Shown piece after piece: positions 38,477 through 47,826 of a stretch of DNA of 64,000 bases (position 1 is the first letter of the stretch; each line of letters opens with the position of its first letter). The notes under the pieces were generated by a model that made no database searches, had not been told where the DNA came from, and saw nothing but the letters and a program-made list of their open reading frames with translations. The stretch lies in assembly GCF_000375585.1 (NCBI RefSeq), contig NZ_AQWP01000003.1:188830-252829 (forward strand), written 5' to 3'. The DNA is from Sinorhizobium meliloti 4H41 (GTDB lineage: Bacteria > Pseudomonadota > Alphaproteobacteria > Rhizobiales > Rhizobiaceae). The position numbers and the translations under genes were made by a program.

Positions 38477-39850
38477 ATGACGAGACGACCCAGGATTACT
38501 TTCATCGGCGCCGGTTCCACCGTTTTCATGAAGAACATCATCGGCGACATTTTGCAGCGGCCGGCGCTTTCGGCCGCAACCATCGCCTTGATGGACGTCA
38601 ACCCCGAGCGGCTCGCCGAAAGCGAGATCGTCGCCGGCAAACTCGCGCGCACTCTTGGCGCCGATGCCAGGATCGAAACCCATTCGAACCAGCGCAAGGC
38701 TCTGGAAGGAGCGGACTTCGTCGTCGTCGCCTTCCAGATCGGCGGTTACGAGCCTTGCACCGTCACCGATTTCGAAGTGCCCAAGAAATACGGGCTGCGT
38801 CAGACGATCGCCGACACGCTGGGCGTCGGCGGCATCATGCGCGGGCTCCGCACCGTGCCGCATCTGTGGAAGATCTGCGAGGACATGCTCGAGGTCTGCC
38901 CCGAGGCGATCCTTCTGCAATATGTGAATCCGATGGCGATAAACACCTGGGCGATCGCCGAGAAATATCCGGCGATCAAACAGGTGGGCCTCTGCCATTC
39001 GGTGCAGGGCACGGCTTTCGAGCTTGCCCGGGACCTCGACATTCCAGTCGAAGAGATCCGCTACCGCGCCGCCGGCATCAATCACATGGCGTTTTATCTC
39101 AAGTTCGAGCACCGTCAGAAGGACGGCAGCTATCGCGATCTCTATCCGGACCTGATCCGCGGCTACCGCGAGGGCCGTTTCCCGAAGCCCAGCCACTGGA
39201 ATCCGCGCTGCCCGAACAAGGTGCGCTACGAAATGCTGACGCGGCTCGGCTACTTCGTCACCGAGAGCTCGGAACATTTCGCCGAGTACACGCCCTACTT
39301 CATCAAGGACGGGCGCCCCGATCTGATCGAGAAATTCGGCATTCCGCTCGATGAATATCCAAAGCGCTGCGTCGAGCAGATCGAGCGCTGGAAGGGACAG
39401 GCGGCCGCCTTCAAGGAAGCCGAGACGATCGAAGTCGCGGAGAGCCGTGAATATGCCTCCTCGATCATGAATTCGGTCTGGACCGGCGAACCTTCGGTCA
39501 TCTATGGCAACCTCAGGAACAATGGCTGCATCACCTCGCTGCCGGAAAACTGTGCGGCGGAAGTGCCCTGCCTCGTCGATTCCTCCGGTATCCAGCCGAC
39601 CTATATCGGCGCCTTGCCGCCGCAGCTCACGGCCTTGATCCGCACCAACATCAACGTCCAGGAGTTGACTGTCCAGGCGCTCGTCACCGAGAACCGCGAG
39701 CACCTCTATCACGCGGCGATGATGGATCCGCATACCGCCGCCGAGCTCGATCTCGACCAGATCTGGTCGCTCGTGGACGATCTGCTGGCGGCGCACCGCG
39801 ACTGGATTCCGGAATGGGCGCGTGTGACGAAGAAGGTAGCGGCCGCCTGA
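38477..39850 (+). CDS. agaL2: Alpha-galactosidase, glycoside hydrolase family 4 (second copy)
   Basis: A 457-residue GH4 enzyme, similar to MelA: N-terminal ITFIGAGSTVFMKNIIGDIL, the YVNPMAINTW segment, the metal-binding C173-H in GLCHSVQGTAFE, and GINHMAFY. Its motifs (CHSVQG against CHGVQH in AgaL1) show that the two copies are diverged paralogues, perhaps with different substrate preference. The ATG at 38477 has AGAGG 7 bp upstream; a GTG at 38453 overlapping the agpD stop is possible. It closes the agp operon and is followed by a strong palindromic terminator. Confidence 0.92.
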   Translation: MTRRPRITFIGAGSTVFMKNIIGDILQRPALSAATIALMDVNPERLAESEIVAGKLARTLGADARIETHSNQRKALEGADFVVVAFQIGGYEPCTVTDFEVPKKYGLRQTIADTLGVGGIMRGLRTVPHLWKICEDMLEVCPEAILLQYVNPMAINTWAIAEKYPAIKQVGLCHSVQGTAFELARDLDIPVEEIRYRAAGINHMAFYLKFEHRQKDGSYRDLYPDLIRGYREGRFPKPSHWNPRCPNKVRYEMLTRLGYFVTESSEHFAEYTPYFIKDGRPDLIEKFGIPLDEYPKRCVEQIERWKGQAAAFKEAETIEVAESREYASSIMNSVWTGEPSVIYGNLRNNGCITSLPENCAAEVPCLVDSSGIQPTYIGALPPQLTALIRTNINVQELTVQALVTENREHLYHAAMMDPHTAAELDLDQIWSLVDDLLAAHRDWIPEWARVTKKVAAA

Positions 39851-40156
39851 TTTCTTCTCCCGGTCAGGCGACCAGACGGCCCCGGAACCGATCGGTTCCG
39901 GGGCCGCATCGTTATGCGGACTGGCGCAACCGCCGCACTCGAGATTTCTGGGTTTTCATGGTGAAGGCCTAAGACCGGGCGCAAGCCCGTAGTCCAATAG
40001 ACGTGGTCTGGGAGATGTGGGACAGCGGCTATACGGAGCGCACGCAGGCAAGATGTTTTGCGACAGGCAGCGCTTTCCGAACTGGTCTTGGCGGCTTCAA
40101 GCCTGCTTTCGACAATGCCTGACTCAAAGGCCATAACCCACAGTAAGGAAGCATTA
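39851..40156 (+). other. Gap between agaL2 and DUF992 gene
   Basis: Contains the palindromic terminator at 39877-39906 and a smaller hairpin CGGGC-GCAA-GCCCG (39976-39989). No gene is seen in the rest. Confidence 0.5.
39877..39906 (+). terminator. Terminator-like 30-bp perfect palindrome after agaL2
   Basis: A perfect palindrome from CGGCCCCGGAACC (left arm) through GATC to the matching right arm, 26 bp after the agaL2 stop. Followed by CATCGTTAT, with no clean T-run. It is very stable and likely ends the agp transcript. Confidence 0.65.
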
Positions 40157-40671
40157 ATGATTGAACGATTCCGTAACGTCCTGATCCGCGCGACAGTTGG
40201 CGGCCTCGCTTTCAGCGCTATCGCAGTGTCCGGCGCGATGGCCGAGGAGGCCAAGGGGCAGGCTCAGGCCGAGTTCGTAAAACGCGGCACACGTCCTGCG
40301 ACATTGCGGCAGGTATCGGCCTGGTCGTGGGTTCGTCGAAAGCGCTGACGTGCGTTTTCGAAGCAGACGGACAAAAGTCGCCTTACAAATATAGCGGCAC
40401 GATCGACAAGCTGGGCCTCGATATCGGCGTGACGGCGGAGAGCCGCGTCGTGTGGTCGGTCTACGCGAAGCCCAAAACCAAGCTCAAGGGCGCTCTTGCC
40501 GGCAACTATTCCGGCCTTTCCGCCGAATTCGCAGCCGGACTCGGGCTGGGCGCGAAATCCCTGGTCGGCTCGAAAAAGGAAATCGCGCTGCAGCCGGTGA
40601 AGATTGACGGCCAGACCGGACTGAATGTCGCTGTTGGAATTGCCAGCGTGAAGCTGACCCTGGCGAAATAA
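40157..40671 (+). pseudogene. DUF992-family small secreted protein with one-base frameshift
   Basis: The N-terminal frame starts at 40157 (MIERFRNVLIRATVGGLAFS, a signal peptide ending near AMAEE) and reads in register to EFVKRGT. It then diverges. The other frame continues the family sequence: CDIAAGIGLVVGSSKALTCV, then YSGTIDKLGLDIGVTAESRV and KIDGQTGLNVAVGI to 40671. The span is 515 bases, one short of 172 codons, so one base is missing near 40291-40297. Intact DUF992 proteins are small periplasmic beta-rich proteins of unknown function with a conserved pair of cysteines (LTC...LTC). AAGGAAGC precedes the start. A strong terminator follows at 40741. Confidence 0.8.
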
Positions 40672-40740
40672 CGGCATAAGGCCACCCGCCGCATTGGCCC
40701 TGCCGGTTGCGAACACCGCAACAGGCTCGGCACCGTTCAC

Positions 40741-40785
40741 GCCAGCGCCGCGCATCTGATCAGACGCGCGGCGCTGGCTTTCTTT
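40741..40785 (+). terminator. Intrinsic terminator before paaX
   Basis: GCCAGCGCCGCGC (40741-40753) pairs exactly with 40766-40778, a 13-bp stem, and is followed by TTTCTTT (40779-40785). The loop itself is self-complementary (TCTGATCAGA). This is the clearest rho-independent terminator in the window; it ends the DUF992 transcript. Confidence 0.8.
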
Positions 40786-40790
40786 GATCT

Positions 40791-40838
40791 GCTGCATGTT
40801 TTTGTTCTTTAATCGGCTACGGTTTAAAAACACGCAGC
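40791..40838. repeat. Short palindromic rhizobial intergenic repeat (copy 2)
   Basis: GCTGCATGTTTTT (40791-40803) pairs with AAAAACACGCAGC (40826-40838) with one mismatch. It resembles the element at 5421-5474 (TGCTGCATGTTTC... GAAACATACAG). It lies just before the paaX start and may contain or hide its promoter. Confidence 0.55.
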
Positions 40839-40862
40839 GGGTGGGGCTCGGAAGGCGGTCGG

Positions 40863-41783
40863 ATGCAGGCGAACGGCGAAAATTCGGCAGAGCAGGGCTC
40901 TAGGATCATCCGGGCAATTCTGGATGAAACGCCGCTCAGGGCCGCAAGCTTCATCGTCACCATCTATGGCGACGTGGTGGAGCCGCGCGGCGGCGCGATC
41001 TGGATCGGCAACCTGATCGAGATCTGCGCCGGAGTCGGCATCAGCGAGACGCTTGTGAGAACCGCCGTATCCCGTCTCGTCGCCGCCGGCCAGCTCGCCG
41101 GAGAGCGGGAGGGACGGCGCAGCTTCTATCGGCTGACGGATGCCGCACGCGCGGAATTCGCCGCGGCGGCGCAGGTGATCTTCGGACCTCCGGAGGAAGC
41201 GAGCTGGCACTTCGTCCAGCTGATGGGTTCGTCGGCCGAGGAGCGGATGCAGGTGCTCGAGCGCTCCGGTCACGCGCGCCTGGGCCCCCGGCTCGCGGTC
41301 GGCGTGCGGCCGTTTCCGAGCGCGATCATGCCCGCCGTGGTCTTCCGCGCGGAGCCTGCCCAGGGCGCGAGCGAGTTGAAGGCCTTTGCCTCGGACTGTT
41401 GGGACCTCGCACCTCACGCGCAGGCCTACCGGCGGTTCCTTGCCTGCTTCGGCAGGCTCGCCGATCTTCCGGATACCGCTACGGCGATTGCTCCCGCTGA
41501 GTGCCTCTCTGCACGCCTACTCATGGTACACCAGTTCCGCTTCGTGACGCTCCGCGAGCCGCGCCTGCCAGCCGAAATTCTGCCCGCCGATTGGCCGGGG
41601 GACGAAGCCCGCCGCCTGTTCGCCCGGCTGTACCGCAGCCTGTCTCCCCGGGCGGACCTGCATGTCGGGCGGAGCTGCGTCACGCTCACGGGTCCGCTGC
41701 CGAAGACGACCGGGGCGACGGAGCATCGGCTTCAAATGCTGAGCGGCGAAGCTGCGCCTGGGAAAGCCGGCGGCCCCGGTTGA
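40863..41783 (+). CDS. paaX: PaaX-family phenylacetyl-CoA-responsive repressor
   Basis: A 306-residue PaaX-type regulator of usual length. It has an N-terminal winged HTH (about 20-90: SFIVTIYGDVVEPRGGAIWI, then ISETLVRTAVSRLVAAGQLA and REGRRSFYRLTD), a middle domain (LAPHAQAYRRFLACF) and a C-terminal effector domain. In known systems PaaX represses the paa genes until phenylacetyl-CoA binds. It is 204 bp upstream of paaA on the same strand; the gap contains a split inverted repeat suited to a PaaX operator. Confidence 0.93.
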   Translation: MQANGENSAEQGSRIIRAILDETPLRAASFIVTIYGDVVEPRGGAIWIGNLIEICAGVGISETLVRTAVSRLVAAGQLAGEREGRRSFYRLTDAARAEFAAAAQVIFGPPEEASWHFVQLMGSSAEERMQVLERSGHARLGPRLAVGVRPFPSAIMPAVVFRAEPAQGASELKAFASDCWDLAPHAQAYRRFLACFGRLADLPDTATAIAPAECLSARLLMVHQFRFVTLREPRLPAEILPADWPGDEARRLFARLYRSLSPRADLHVGRSCVTLTGPLPKTTGATEHRLQMLSGEAAPGKAGGPG

Positions 41784-41862
41784 CCTGCCGCGCTCCTTCG
41801 TTCCTCATTCCTGCGACGCGTACGAAGACGGACGAAAATACCCGCCCCATCTCATTCATTAA

Positions 41863-41903
41863 ATGTCACAGAAAAATGTGCAAACGACGTTGAAGTGTGA
41901 CAT
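41863..41903 (+). promoter_or_regulatory. Split inverted repeat upstream of paaA (PaaX operator candidate)
   Basis: ATGTCACA (41863-41870) and TGTGACAT (41896-41903) are exact inverted repeats separated by 25 bp, three helical turns centre to centre. PaaX in E. coli uses short inverted arms separated by about 27 bp, so the architecture matches although the arm sequence differs. Confidence 0.5.
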
Positions 41904-41921
41904 GTCCTGCGCTAAATTCTA

Positions 41922-41931
41922 ACCGATCGGT
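41922..41931 (+). promoter_or_regulatory. ACCGATCGGT palindrome upstream of paaA
   Basis: A perfect 10-bp palindrome 56 bp before paaA. This type of ACCG..CGGT box is common for TetR-type regulators, some of which (PaaR) control phenylacetate genes in other proteobacteria. No TetR gene is in the window. Confidence 0.35.
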
Positions 41932-41987
41932 CAAAAGGAACTGCATCGACATCACTCCCGAACGCCCCTGGCGGAGGAGAGAGCAGC

Positions 41988-42986
41988 ATGTATGCTCAGA
42001 TGGTGAAGACGGATGCTCCGCGGGTCAAAAGCCGCGATGATATGGACCCGCAAGAGCGCGCTTTCCAGGAGCGGATCGACGCGGGTCAGAAGATCGAGCC
42101 GAAGGAATGGATGCCCGAAGGCTATCGCAAGACGCTCATCCGCCAGATCAGCCAGCACGCCCATTCCGAGATCGTCGGCCAGCTTCCCGAAGGCAACTGG
42201 ATCACCCGTGCGCCGACGCTGGAGCGCAAGGCGATCCTGCTCGCCAAGGTTCAGGACGAGGCGGGGCATGGTCTCTACCTCTACTGCGCCGCCGAGACGC
42301 TGGGGGTGAGCCGCGACGCGCTTTACGAGCAGCTCCATTCCGGCAAGGCCAAGTATTCGTCGATCTTCAATTATCCGACGCTCAACTGGGCGGATATCGG
42401 TGCCATCGGTTGGCTCGTCGACGGCGCGGCGATCATGAATCAGGTGCCGCTGCAGCGCTGTTCCTACGGACCCTATTCGCGCGCGATGATCCGCATCTGC
42501 AAGGAAGAGAGCTTCCATCAACGGCAGGGCTACGACATCCTGATCAAGATGATGAAGGGCACGCCTGCCCAGAAGGCCATGGTGCAGGACGCACTGAACC
42601 GCTGGTGGTGGCCGTCGCTGATGATGTTCGGCCCGTCGGACGACGCCTCGGTCCACTCGGCCCAGTCGATGGCCTGGAAGATCAAGCAGAACTCCAACGA
42701 CGAACTCAGACGGAAATTCGTCGACCAGACGGTACCACAGGCAGAATATCTCGGACTGACCATCCCCGATCCGGATCTGAAGTGGAGCGAGGAAAAAGGC
42801 GGCTACGATTTCGGCGAGCCGGACTGGAACGAATTTTTCGAGGTGATCGCCGGCAATGGCCCCTGTAATGCCGAGCGTCTCGGCGCGCGCAGGACGGCCT
42901 GGGAGGACGGCGCCTGGTTCCGGGACGGCCTGACGGCACATGCCGAAAAGGCCGTACGTCGCGCGCAGCCGGTTGCCGCCGAATGA
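41988..42986 (+). CDS. paaA: Phenylacetyl-CoA 1,2-epoxidase catalytic subunit PaaA
   Basis: A 332-residue diiron subunit that, with PaaC, PaaB and reductase PaaE, forms the 1,2-epoxide of phenylacetyl-CoA. The ferritin-like helices carry the iron-ligand motifs [12 protein letters not shown] (E/D-xx-H) and [13 protein letters not shown] (E-xx-H). The N-terminus ([13 protein letters not shown]) and the length match PaaA. GGAGGAGAG precedes the ATG at 41988. It is the first gene of paaABCDE-Z, 20 bp from paaB. Confidence 0.96.
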   Translation: MYAQMVKTDAPRVKSRDDMDPQERAFQERIDAGQKIEPKEWMPEGYRKTLIRQISQHAHSEIVGQLPEGNWITRAPTLERKAILLAKVQDEAGHGLYLYCAAETLGVSRDALYEQLHSGKAKYSSIFNYPTLNWADIGAIGWLVDGAAIMNQVPLQRCSYGPYSRAMIRICKEESFHQRQGYDILIKMMKGTPAQKAMVQDALNRWWWPSLMMFGPSDDASVHSAQSMAWKIKQNSNDELRRKFVDQTVPQAEYLGLTIPDPDLKWSEEKGGYDFGEPDWNEFFEVIAGNGPCNAERLGARRTAWEDGAWFRDGLTAHAEKAVRRAQPVAAE

Positions 42987-43005
42987 ACATCGGGAGCGAA
43001 ACGTT

Positions 43006-43290
43006 ATGTCCAGCGAATGGCCCCTCTGGGAAGTCTTCATCCGCGGCCAGCACGGCCTGAGCCATCGCCATGTCGGCAGCCTGCACGCGCCGGATGCCGA
43101 AATGGCGATCAACAACGCCCGTGACGTCTACACCCGCCGCAACGAGGGCGTCAGCATCTGGGTGATGCGTTCGAGCGACATAGCGGCAAGCGCGCCCTCG
43201 GAAAAGGGCCCGTTGTTCGAACCTGCGAATGCGAAGGTCTACCGTCACCCGACTTTCTTCGACATTCCGGATGAGGCAGGGCATATGTGA
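43006..43290 (+). CDS. paaB: Phenylacetyl-CoA epoxidase subunit PaaB
   Basis: A 94-residue subunit with the family N-terminus SEWPLWEVFIRGQHGLSHRH and the segment ARDVYTRRNEGVSIWVMRS. It has no catalytic metal; it is needed for assembly or electron transfer between PaaAC and PaaE. The start at 43006 follows CGGGAGCG. Its stop overlaps the paaC start (TGATG). Confidence 0.95.
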   Translation: MSSEWPLWEVFIRGQHGLSHRHVGSLHAPDAEMAINNARDVYTRRNEGVSIWVMRSSDIAASAPSEKGPLFEPANAKVYRHPTFFDIPDEAGHM

Positions 43291-44075
43291 TGGTTCAGAC
43301 AACCGCGATGCAGGCGGCCGTCGACCGGGCCGCGCTTTTCGATTTCCTGCTCGGCATGGGCGACAATACGCTGATCCTCGGCCATCGCCTTTCGGAATGG
43401 TGCGGCCACGCCCCGGCTCTTGAAGAGGACATCGCGCTCGCCAACACGGCACTCGACCTCATCGGCCAGACGCAGCTCTGGCTCGGCCTTGCAGGCGAGG
43501 TCGAGGGAAGGGGCCGCAGCGCGGACGATCTTGCCTATCTCCGAGACGTGCGAGACTTCCGCAACCTGCTGCTTACCGAGCGGCCAAACGGCGATTACGG
43601 CGAGACGCTGATGCGCCAGTTCCTGTTCGATGCATGGCACTATCTCGCACTGAAAGGCCTTCGCGGCTCCTGCGCGCCGCGCATTGCCGGGATAGCCGAG
43701 AAGGCGTCGAAGGAGGTGGCCTATCATCTCGAACGGAGCCGCGATCTCGTGATCCGCCTCGGCGACGGAACGGCGGAAAGCCACGCCCGGATGCAGGAGG
43801 CGCTGGACGATCTCTGGGCCTATACCGGCGAGATGTTCGTGAGCGAGGCGCACGACCTCGCCCTTGCGGCTGCCGGCGTCGCGCCGGAACCGGAGAGCTT
43901 GAGGGCCGATTGGGAGGCGCTGGCCGCCGAGACACTTCGCGCGGCGACGCTCGAAAAACCGGAGGACCGCTATATGCACGGGGGCGGCAAGCGCGGCCTC
44001 CATACGGAGCATCTCGGCTATGTGCTCGCCGAGCTGCAGTTCCTGCAGCGCGCCTATCCCGGCGCCAGCTGGTAG
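43290..44075 (+). CDS. paaC: Phenylacetyl-CoA epoxidase structural subunit PaaC
   Basis: A 261-residue ferritin-like subunit that pairs with PaaA. The segment GDNTLILGHRLSEWCGHAPA, then LEEDIALANTALDLIGQ, is family-typical. PaaC lacks a full diiron site and is structural. The ATG at 43290 overlaps the paaB stop; a GTG at 43287 is the alternative. paaD follows after 9 bp. Confidence 0.95.
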   Translation: MVQTTAMQAAVDRAALFDFLLGMGDNTLILGHRLSEWCGHAPALEEDIALANTALDLIGQTQLWLGLAGEVEGRGRSADDLAYLRDVRDFRNLLLTERPNGDYGETLMRQFLFDAWHYLALKGLRGSCAPRIAGIAEKASKEVAYHLERSRDLVIRLGDGTAESHARMQEALDDLWAYTGEMFVSEAHDLALAAAGVAPEPESLRADWEALAAETLRAATLEKPEDRYMHGGGKRGLHTEHLGYVLAELQFLQRAYPGASW

Positions 44076-44084
44076 GAGGCTCGC

Positions 44085-44609
44085 ATGGCAACGGCGATAC
44101 GCCCCTCGATCGCGGATGTGTGGCACTGGCTCTCGCAAGTGCCGGACCCGGAAATTCCGGTCATCTCCGTGGCCGACCTCGGCATCGTCCGCAACGTCGG
44201 CTGGGATGGCGAAACGCTGGTGGTGACGGTGACGCCGACCTATTCGGGCTGTCCCGCCACGGCGGTCATCAATCTCGATATCGAGCGGCAACTCAAGGAG
44301 AACGGCGTCGAGAGTGTCAGGCTCGAACGCCAGCTCTCGCCCGCCTGGACCACCGATTGGATCAGCGCCGAGGGCCGCGAAAAGCTTGAAAGCTACGGCA
44401 TTGCGGCTCCCGTCGACGGCACCGGAGCCGAGGGCAGGCTGTTGAAACGGATCGAAGGTCTCTCGGGCGGCGCGGCGCAGACGGTCTCCTGTCCGCGTTG
44501 CGGCTCCGCCCGGACCGAAAAGGTCAGCCAGTTCGGATCGACGCCCTGCAAGGCGAGCTATCGCTGCCGGGACTGTCTGGAGCCCTTCGATTATTTCAAA
44601 TGCATCTGA
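44085..44609 (+). CDS. paaD: Phenylacetate degradation protein PaaD (MIP18-type, zinc ribbon)
   Basis: A 174-residue protein. Residues 1-110 are a MIP18/SufT-like domain (VPDPEIPVISVADLGIVRNV, with SGCPAT). The C-terminal part holds a four-Cys zinc ribbon (CPRC... YRCRDC... FKCI). PaaD is thought to help assemble the iron-sulfur or diiron centres of the epoxidase. It sits between paaC and paaE, in the usual paaABCDE order. Confidence 0.95.
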   Translation: MATAIRPSIADVWHWLSQVPDPEIPVISVADLGIVRNVGWDGETLVVTVTPTYSGCPATAVINLDIERQLKENGVESVRLERQLSPAWTTDWISAEGREKLESYGIAAPVDGTGAEGRLLKRIEGLSGGAAQTVSCPRCGSARTEKVSQFGSTPCKASYRCRDCLEPFDYFKCI

Positions 44610-44632
44610 ATACGAGGCGGAAGAACGCTCAT

Positions 44633-45709
44633 ATGGCACGCTTTTATCCTCTTCAGGTCATCGACGTCCGGCGTGATACGCGCGATGCCGTGGTCGTGAC
44701 GCTCGAGCCGCGCGAGGAGGACCGCGCTGCCTTCGATTTCAAGCAGGGGCAATATCTGACGTTCCGCCGCCTCTTCGGCGGCGAGGAACTGCGCCGTTCG
44801 TATTCGATCTGCGCCGGTCTCGACGAAGGCGCCCTGAAGGTGGGCATCAAGCGCGTCGATGACGGCTGCTTCTCCAGCTGGGCGAATGAGGAGCTCGCGC
44901 CCGGCGACACGCTGGAAGCCATGCCGCCGATGGGGGCCTTCTTCACGCCTATCGAGCCGGAGGCCGCCAGACACTATCTCGGCTTTGCGGGCGGCAGCGG
45001 CATCACGCCGGTGCTCTCGCTCATCAAGACGGTGCTCGCGCGGGAGCCGCGGTCCGCATTCACGCTTGTCTATGCCAACCGCCACTTCAGCTCGATCATG
45101 TTCCGCGAGGAACTGGACGACCTCAAGAACCTCTATCTGGGGCGGCTTTCCGTTCTGCACGTCCTCGAGAACGAAGCCCAGGAGGTCGACCTGTTCAGCG
45201 GGCGGCTCGATCAGGAAAAATGCACTGCCCTCTTCCGGAGCTGGATCGATGTAAGGTCGGCCGATACCGCCTTCATCTGCGGGCCTGAGCCGATGATGCT
45301 CGCGGTTGCCGCAGCACTTCGCGCGCATGGCCTTGGCGACGATCGGATCAAGTTCGAGCTGTTCGCCTCCTCCCAGCCCGGCCGTGCCCGGCGCAAGGTC
45401 GAAAGCGCCGCCGGCGCCGATAGCCGGGCGCGCTGCGAGGCGACCGTGATACTCGACGGCGCCACGCGCAGCTTCACCTTTCCGAAAGAGGGGCTGAGCC
45501 TGCTCGAAGCGGCGCTCGAAAACAGCATGGACGCACCATTTGCCTGCAAGGCGGGGGTCTGCTCCTCATGCCGCGCCAAGGTGCTTGAAGGCGAGGTGGA
45601 GATGGAGAGCAACAACGCGCTCGAGGACTACGAGGTAGAGCAGGGCTATGTGCTGACCTGCCAATCCTATCCGCTCAGCGACCGGATCGTGGTCAGCTAC
45701 GATCAGTGA
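44633..45709 (+). CDS. paaE: Phenylacetyl-CoA epoxidase reductase PaaE
   Basis: A 358-residue electron-transfer subunit. It has an FAD-binding domain (RRSYSICAG, residues about 60), an NAD(P)-binding domain (FAGGSGITPVLSLIKTVLAR) and a C-terminal plant-type 2Fe-2S ferredoxin domain (CKAGVCSSCRAKV... VLTCQS). It moves electrons from NADPH to PaaA. The start at 44633 (MARFYPLQV) has AGGCGGAA before it; an ATG at 44600 would add 11 residues and overlap paaD. Confidence 0.95.
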   Translation: MARFYPLQVIDVRRDTRDAVVVTLEPREEDRAAFDFKQGQYLTFRRLFGGEELRRSYSICAGLDEGALKVGIKRVDDGCFSSWANEELAPGDTLEAMPPMGAFFTPIEPEAARHYLGFAGGSGITPVLSLIKTVLAREPRSAFTLVYANRHFSSIMFREELDDLKNLYLGRLSVLHVLENEAQEVDLFSGRLDQEKCTALFRSWIDVRSADTAFICGPEPMMLAVAAALRAHGLGDDRIKFELFASSQPGRARRKVESAAGADSRARCEATVILDGATRSFTFPKEGLSLLEAALENSMDAPFACKAGVCSSCRAKVLEGEVEMESNNALEDYEVEQGYVLTCQSYPLSDRIVVSYDQ

Positions 45710-45759
45710 CCGCCGATGCCGAGCCGACGCTGAAGCTGAACTGACGGGAGGACCATCCG

Positions 45760-47826
45760 ATGAACGCAGTGGCGGACCGGCCGCGCCGGCTCGAAAGCTA
45801 TATCGCCGGCACCTGGATGCGCGGAGCGAAGGACGGAGTGACCCTTTGCGACGCCGCGACCGGCGCGCCGGTGGCGCTCGTCGATTCCTGCGGCATCGAT
45901 TTCGCCGCCGCGCTTGCCTATGGACGCGAAAAGGGCGGTCCGGCGCTTCGCCGGATGTCGTTCCACGAGCGGGCGATGATGCTGAAGGCGCTTGCCCAGG
46001 TACTGATGGAGCGCAAGGAGGAATTCTATGCGCTCTCCACCGCCACCGGCGCCACGCGTGCGGACAGCTGGATCGACATCGAAGGCGGCATCGGGACACT
46101 CTTCTCCTATGCGTCGAAGGGCAGGCGGGAGCTACCGAACAGCCGCGTCCTCCTTGACGGCGGCGTCGAGGCGCTGTCACGCGACGATACGTTTTCCGCC
46201 CAACATATCCTGACACCGTTTCAGGGCATCGCGGTGCACATCAATGCCTTCAACTTTCCCTGCTGGGGCATGCTCGAAAAGCTCGCGCCGACGCTGCTGG
46301 CGGGGATGCCTGCGATCGTCAAGCCTGCGAGCCAGACCGCCTATCTCGCCGAGCTGGTGGTGCGGCGGATCCTCGGCACCGATTTGCTTCCGGAAGGCGC
46401 GCTCCAGCTCGTCTGCGGCTCCTCGGGCGATCTTCTGGATCATGTCGGCGACCAGGACGTGGTGACCTTCACCGGTTCGGCCACGACCGGGCGCAAGCTC
46501 AAGACCCATCCCGCGATCGTCGGCAATTCGGTGCGCTTCACCATGGAAGCCGATAGCCTCAATGCGGCTGTCCTTGGGCTCGATGCGGCCCCTGGAACGG
46601 AGGAATTCGATCTTTTCGTTCGCGAAGTCGCCCGCGAGATGACGTCCAAGGCCGGGCAGAAATGCACGGCCATTCGCCGGGTGATGGCGCCGCGGGGCCA
46701 TTGCGACGCGCTGGTCGCCGCTCTCGGCGAGCGGCTTGCCAAGGTTCCGCTCGGCGATCCCGCCGACGAGAACGTGCGGATGGGGCCGCTCGCAAGCCTC
46801 GGCCAGCGTGAAGAGGTGAGGGCGCGCATCCGCGATCTCACAACGGATGCAGAGATCGTTGCGGGCGATCCGGCAAGGCCGCAGCTCGTCTCCGGCGATG
46901 CGGAGGCGGGGGCTTTCCTCAACCCCGTTCTTCTCTATTGCGATCGTCCCGGCGCAGCGCGGTCGGTCCACGACGTCGAGGCCTTCGGCCCCGTGAGCAC
47001 GATCATGCCCTATGATACGGCGGAAGAGGCGGTTGAACTCGTCCGGCGCGGAAGGGGGAGTCTCGTCACCTCCGTCTTTACCAATGATCCCGATATTGCG
47101 CAGGAGCTGGTGATCGGCATGGCGCCGTTCCATGGCCGTGTGATGATCGGCAACCGCCTGAGCGCGAAATCTTCGACCGGGCACGGCTCGCCCTTGCCGG
47201 GTCTCGTCCATGGCGGCCCGGGCCGGGCTGGCGGCGGCGAGGAACTCGGCGGCATGCGGGGCGTCAGGCATTACATGCAGCGCACGGCCGTTCAGGGCGC
47301 GCCGGGTCTCGTCTCGGCGGTCACCGGCCGCTGGATGGAGGGTGCGCCGGCGCGAGCGGGGGGCGAACACCCCTTCCGCAAGTCGCTGGCAGAGCTGCGG
47401 GTCGGCGACCAGATCGTCACGGCGACGCGCACCGTCAGGCTCGAAGACATCGAGCATTTCGCCGAGTTCACCGGCGATACGTTCTACGCGCATATGGACG
47501 AGGAGACCGCCCGCGCCAATCCGTTCTTCGACGGGCGCGTCGCGCATGGTTATCTCGTCGTTTCCCTGGCCGCCGGTCTCTTCGTCGATCCCGCCCCGGG
47601 GCCGGTGCTCGCAAATTACGGCGTCGACGGGCTGCGCTTCCTGACGCCCGTCTATCCCGGCGACACGCTTCAGGTCCGCCTCACCTGCAAGGAGATCAGC
47701 CCGCGAATGAATGCCGACTATGGGGAGGTGCGATGGGACTGCCGCGTCTCCAACCAGACTGGCGCAACCGTCGCGCAATATGATGTATTGACCATGGTGG
47801 CGAAGACCGGAAGCGGGGAAGAATGA
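45760..47826 (+). CDS. paaZ: Bifunctional oxepin-CoA hydrolase / semialdehyde dehydrogenase PaaZ
   Basis: A 688-residue two-domain enzyme. Residues about 8-520 are an aldehyde dehydrogenase with catalytic Cys302 ([10 protein letters not shown]) and the glutamate of [10 protein letters not shown]. About 540-680 is a MaoC (R-hydratase) domain with [10 protein letters not shown] (Asp573) and GRVAHGYL. The hydratase opens the oxepin-CoA ring and the dehydrogenase oxidises the resulting aldehyde. GGGAGGA precedes the ATG at 45760. It overlaps the following thioesterase gene. Confidence 0.95.
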   Translation: MNAVADRPRRLESYIAGTWMRGAKDGVTLCDAATGAPVALVDSCGIDFAAALAYGREKGGPALRRMSFHERAMMLKALAQVLMERKEEFYALSTATGATRADSWIDIEGGIGTLFSYASKGRRELPNSRVLLDGGVEALSRDDTFSAQHILTPFQGIAVHINAFNFPCWGMLEKLAPTLLAGMPAIVKPASQTAYLAELVVRRILGTDLLPEGALQLVCGSSGDLLDHVGDQDVVTFTGSATTGRKLKTHPAIVGNSVRFTMEADSLNAAVLGLDAAPGTEEFDLFVREVAREMTSKAGQKCTAIRRVMAPRGHCDALVAALGERLAKVPLGDPADENVRMGPLASLGQREEVRARIRDLTTDAEIVAGDPARPQLVSGDAEAGAFLNPVLLYCDRPGAARSVHDVEAFGPVSTIMPYDTAEEAVELVRRGRGSLVTSVFTNDPDIAQELVIGMAPFHGRVMIGNRLSAKSSTGHGSPLPGLVHGGPGRAGGGEELGGMRGVRHYMQRTAVQGAPGLVSAVTGRWMEGAPARAGGEHPFRKSLAELRVGDQIVTATRTVRLEDIEHFAEFTGDTFYAHMDEETARANPFFDGRVAHGYLVVSLAAGLFVDPAPGPVLANYGVDGLRFLTPVYPGDTLQVRLTCKEISPRMNADYGEVRWDCRVSNQTGATVAQYDVLTMVAKTGSGEE

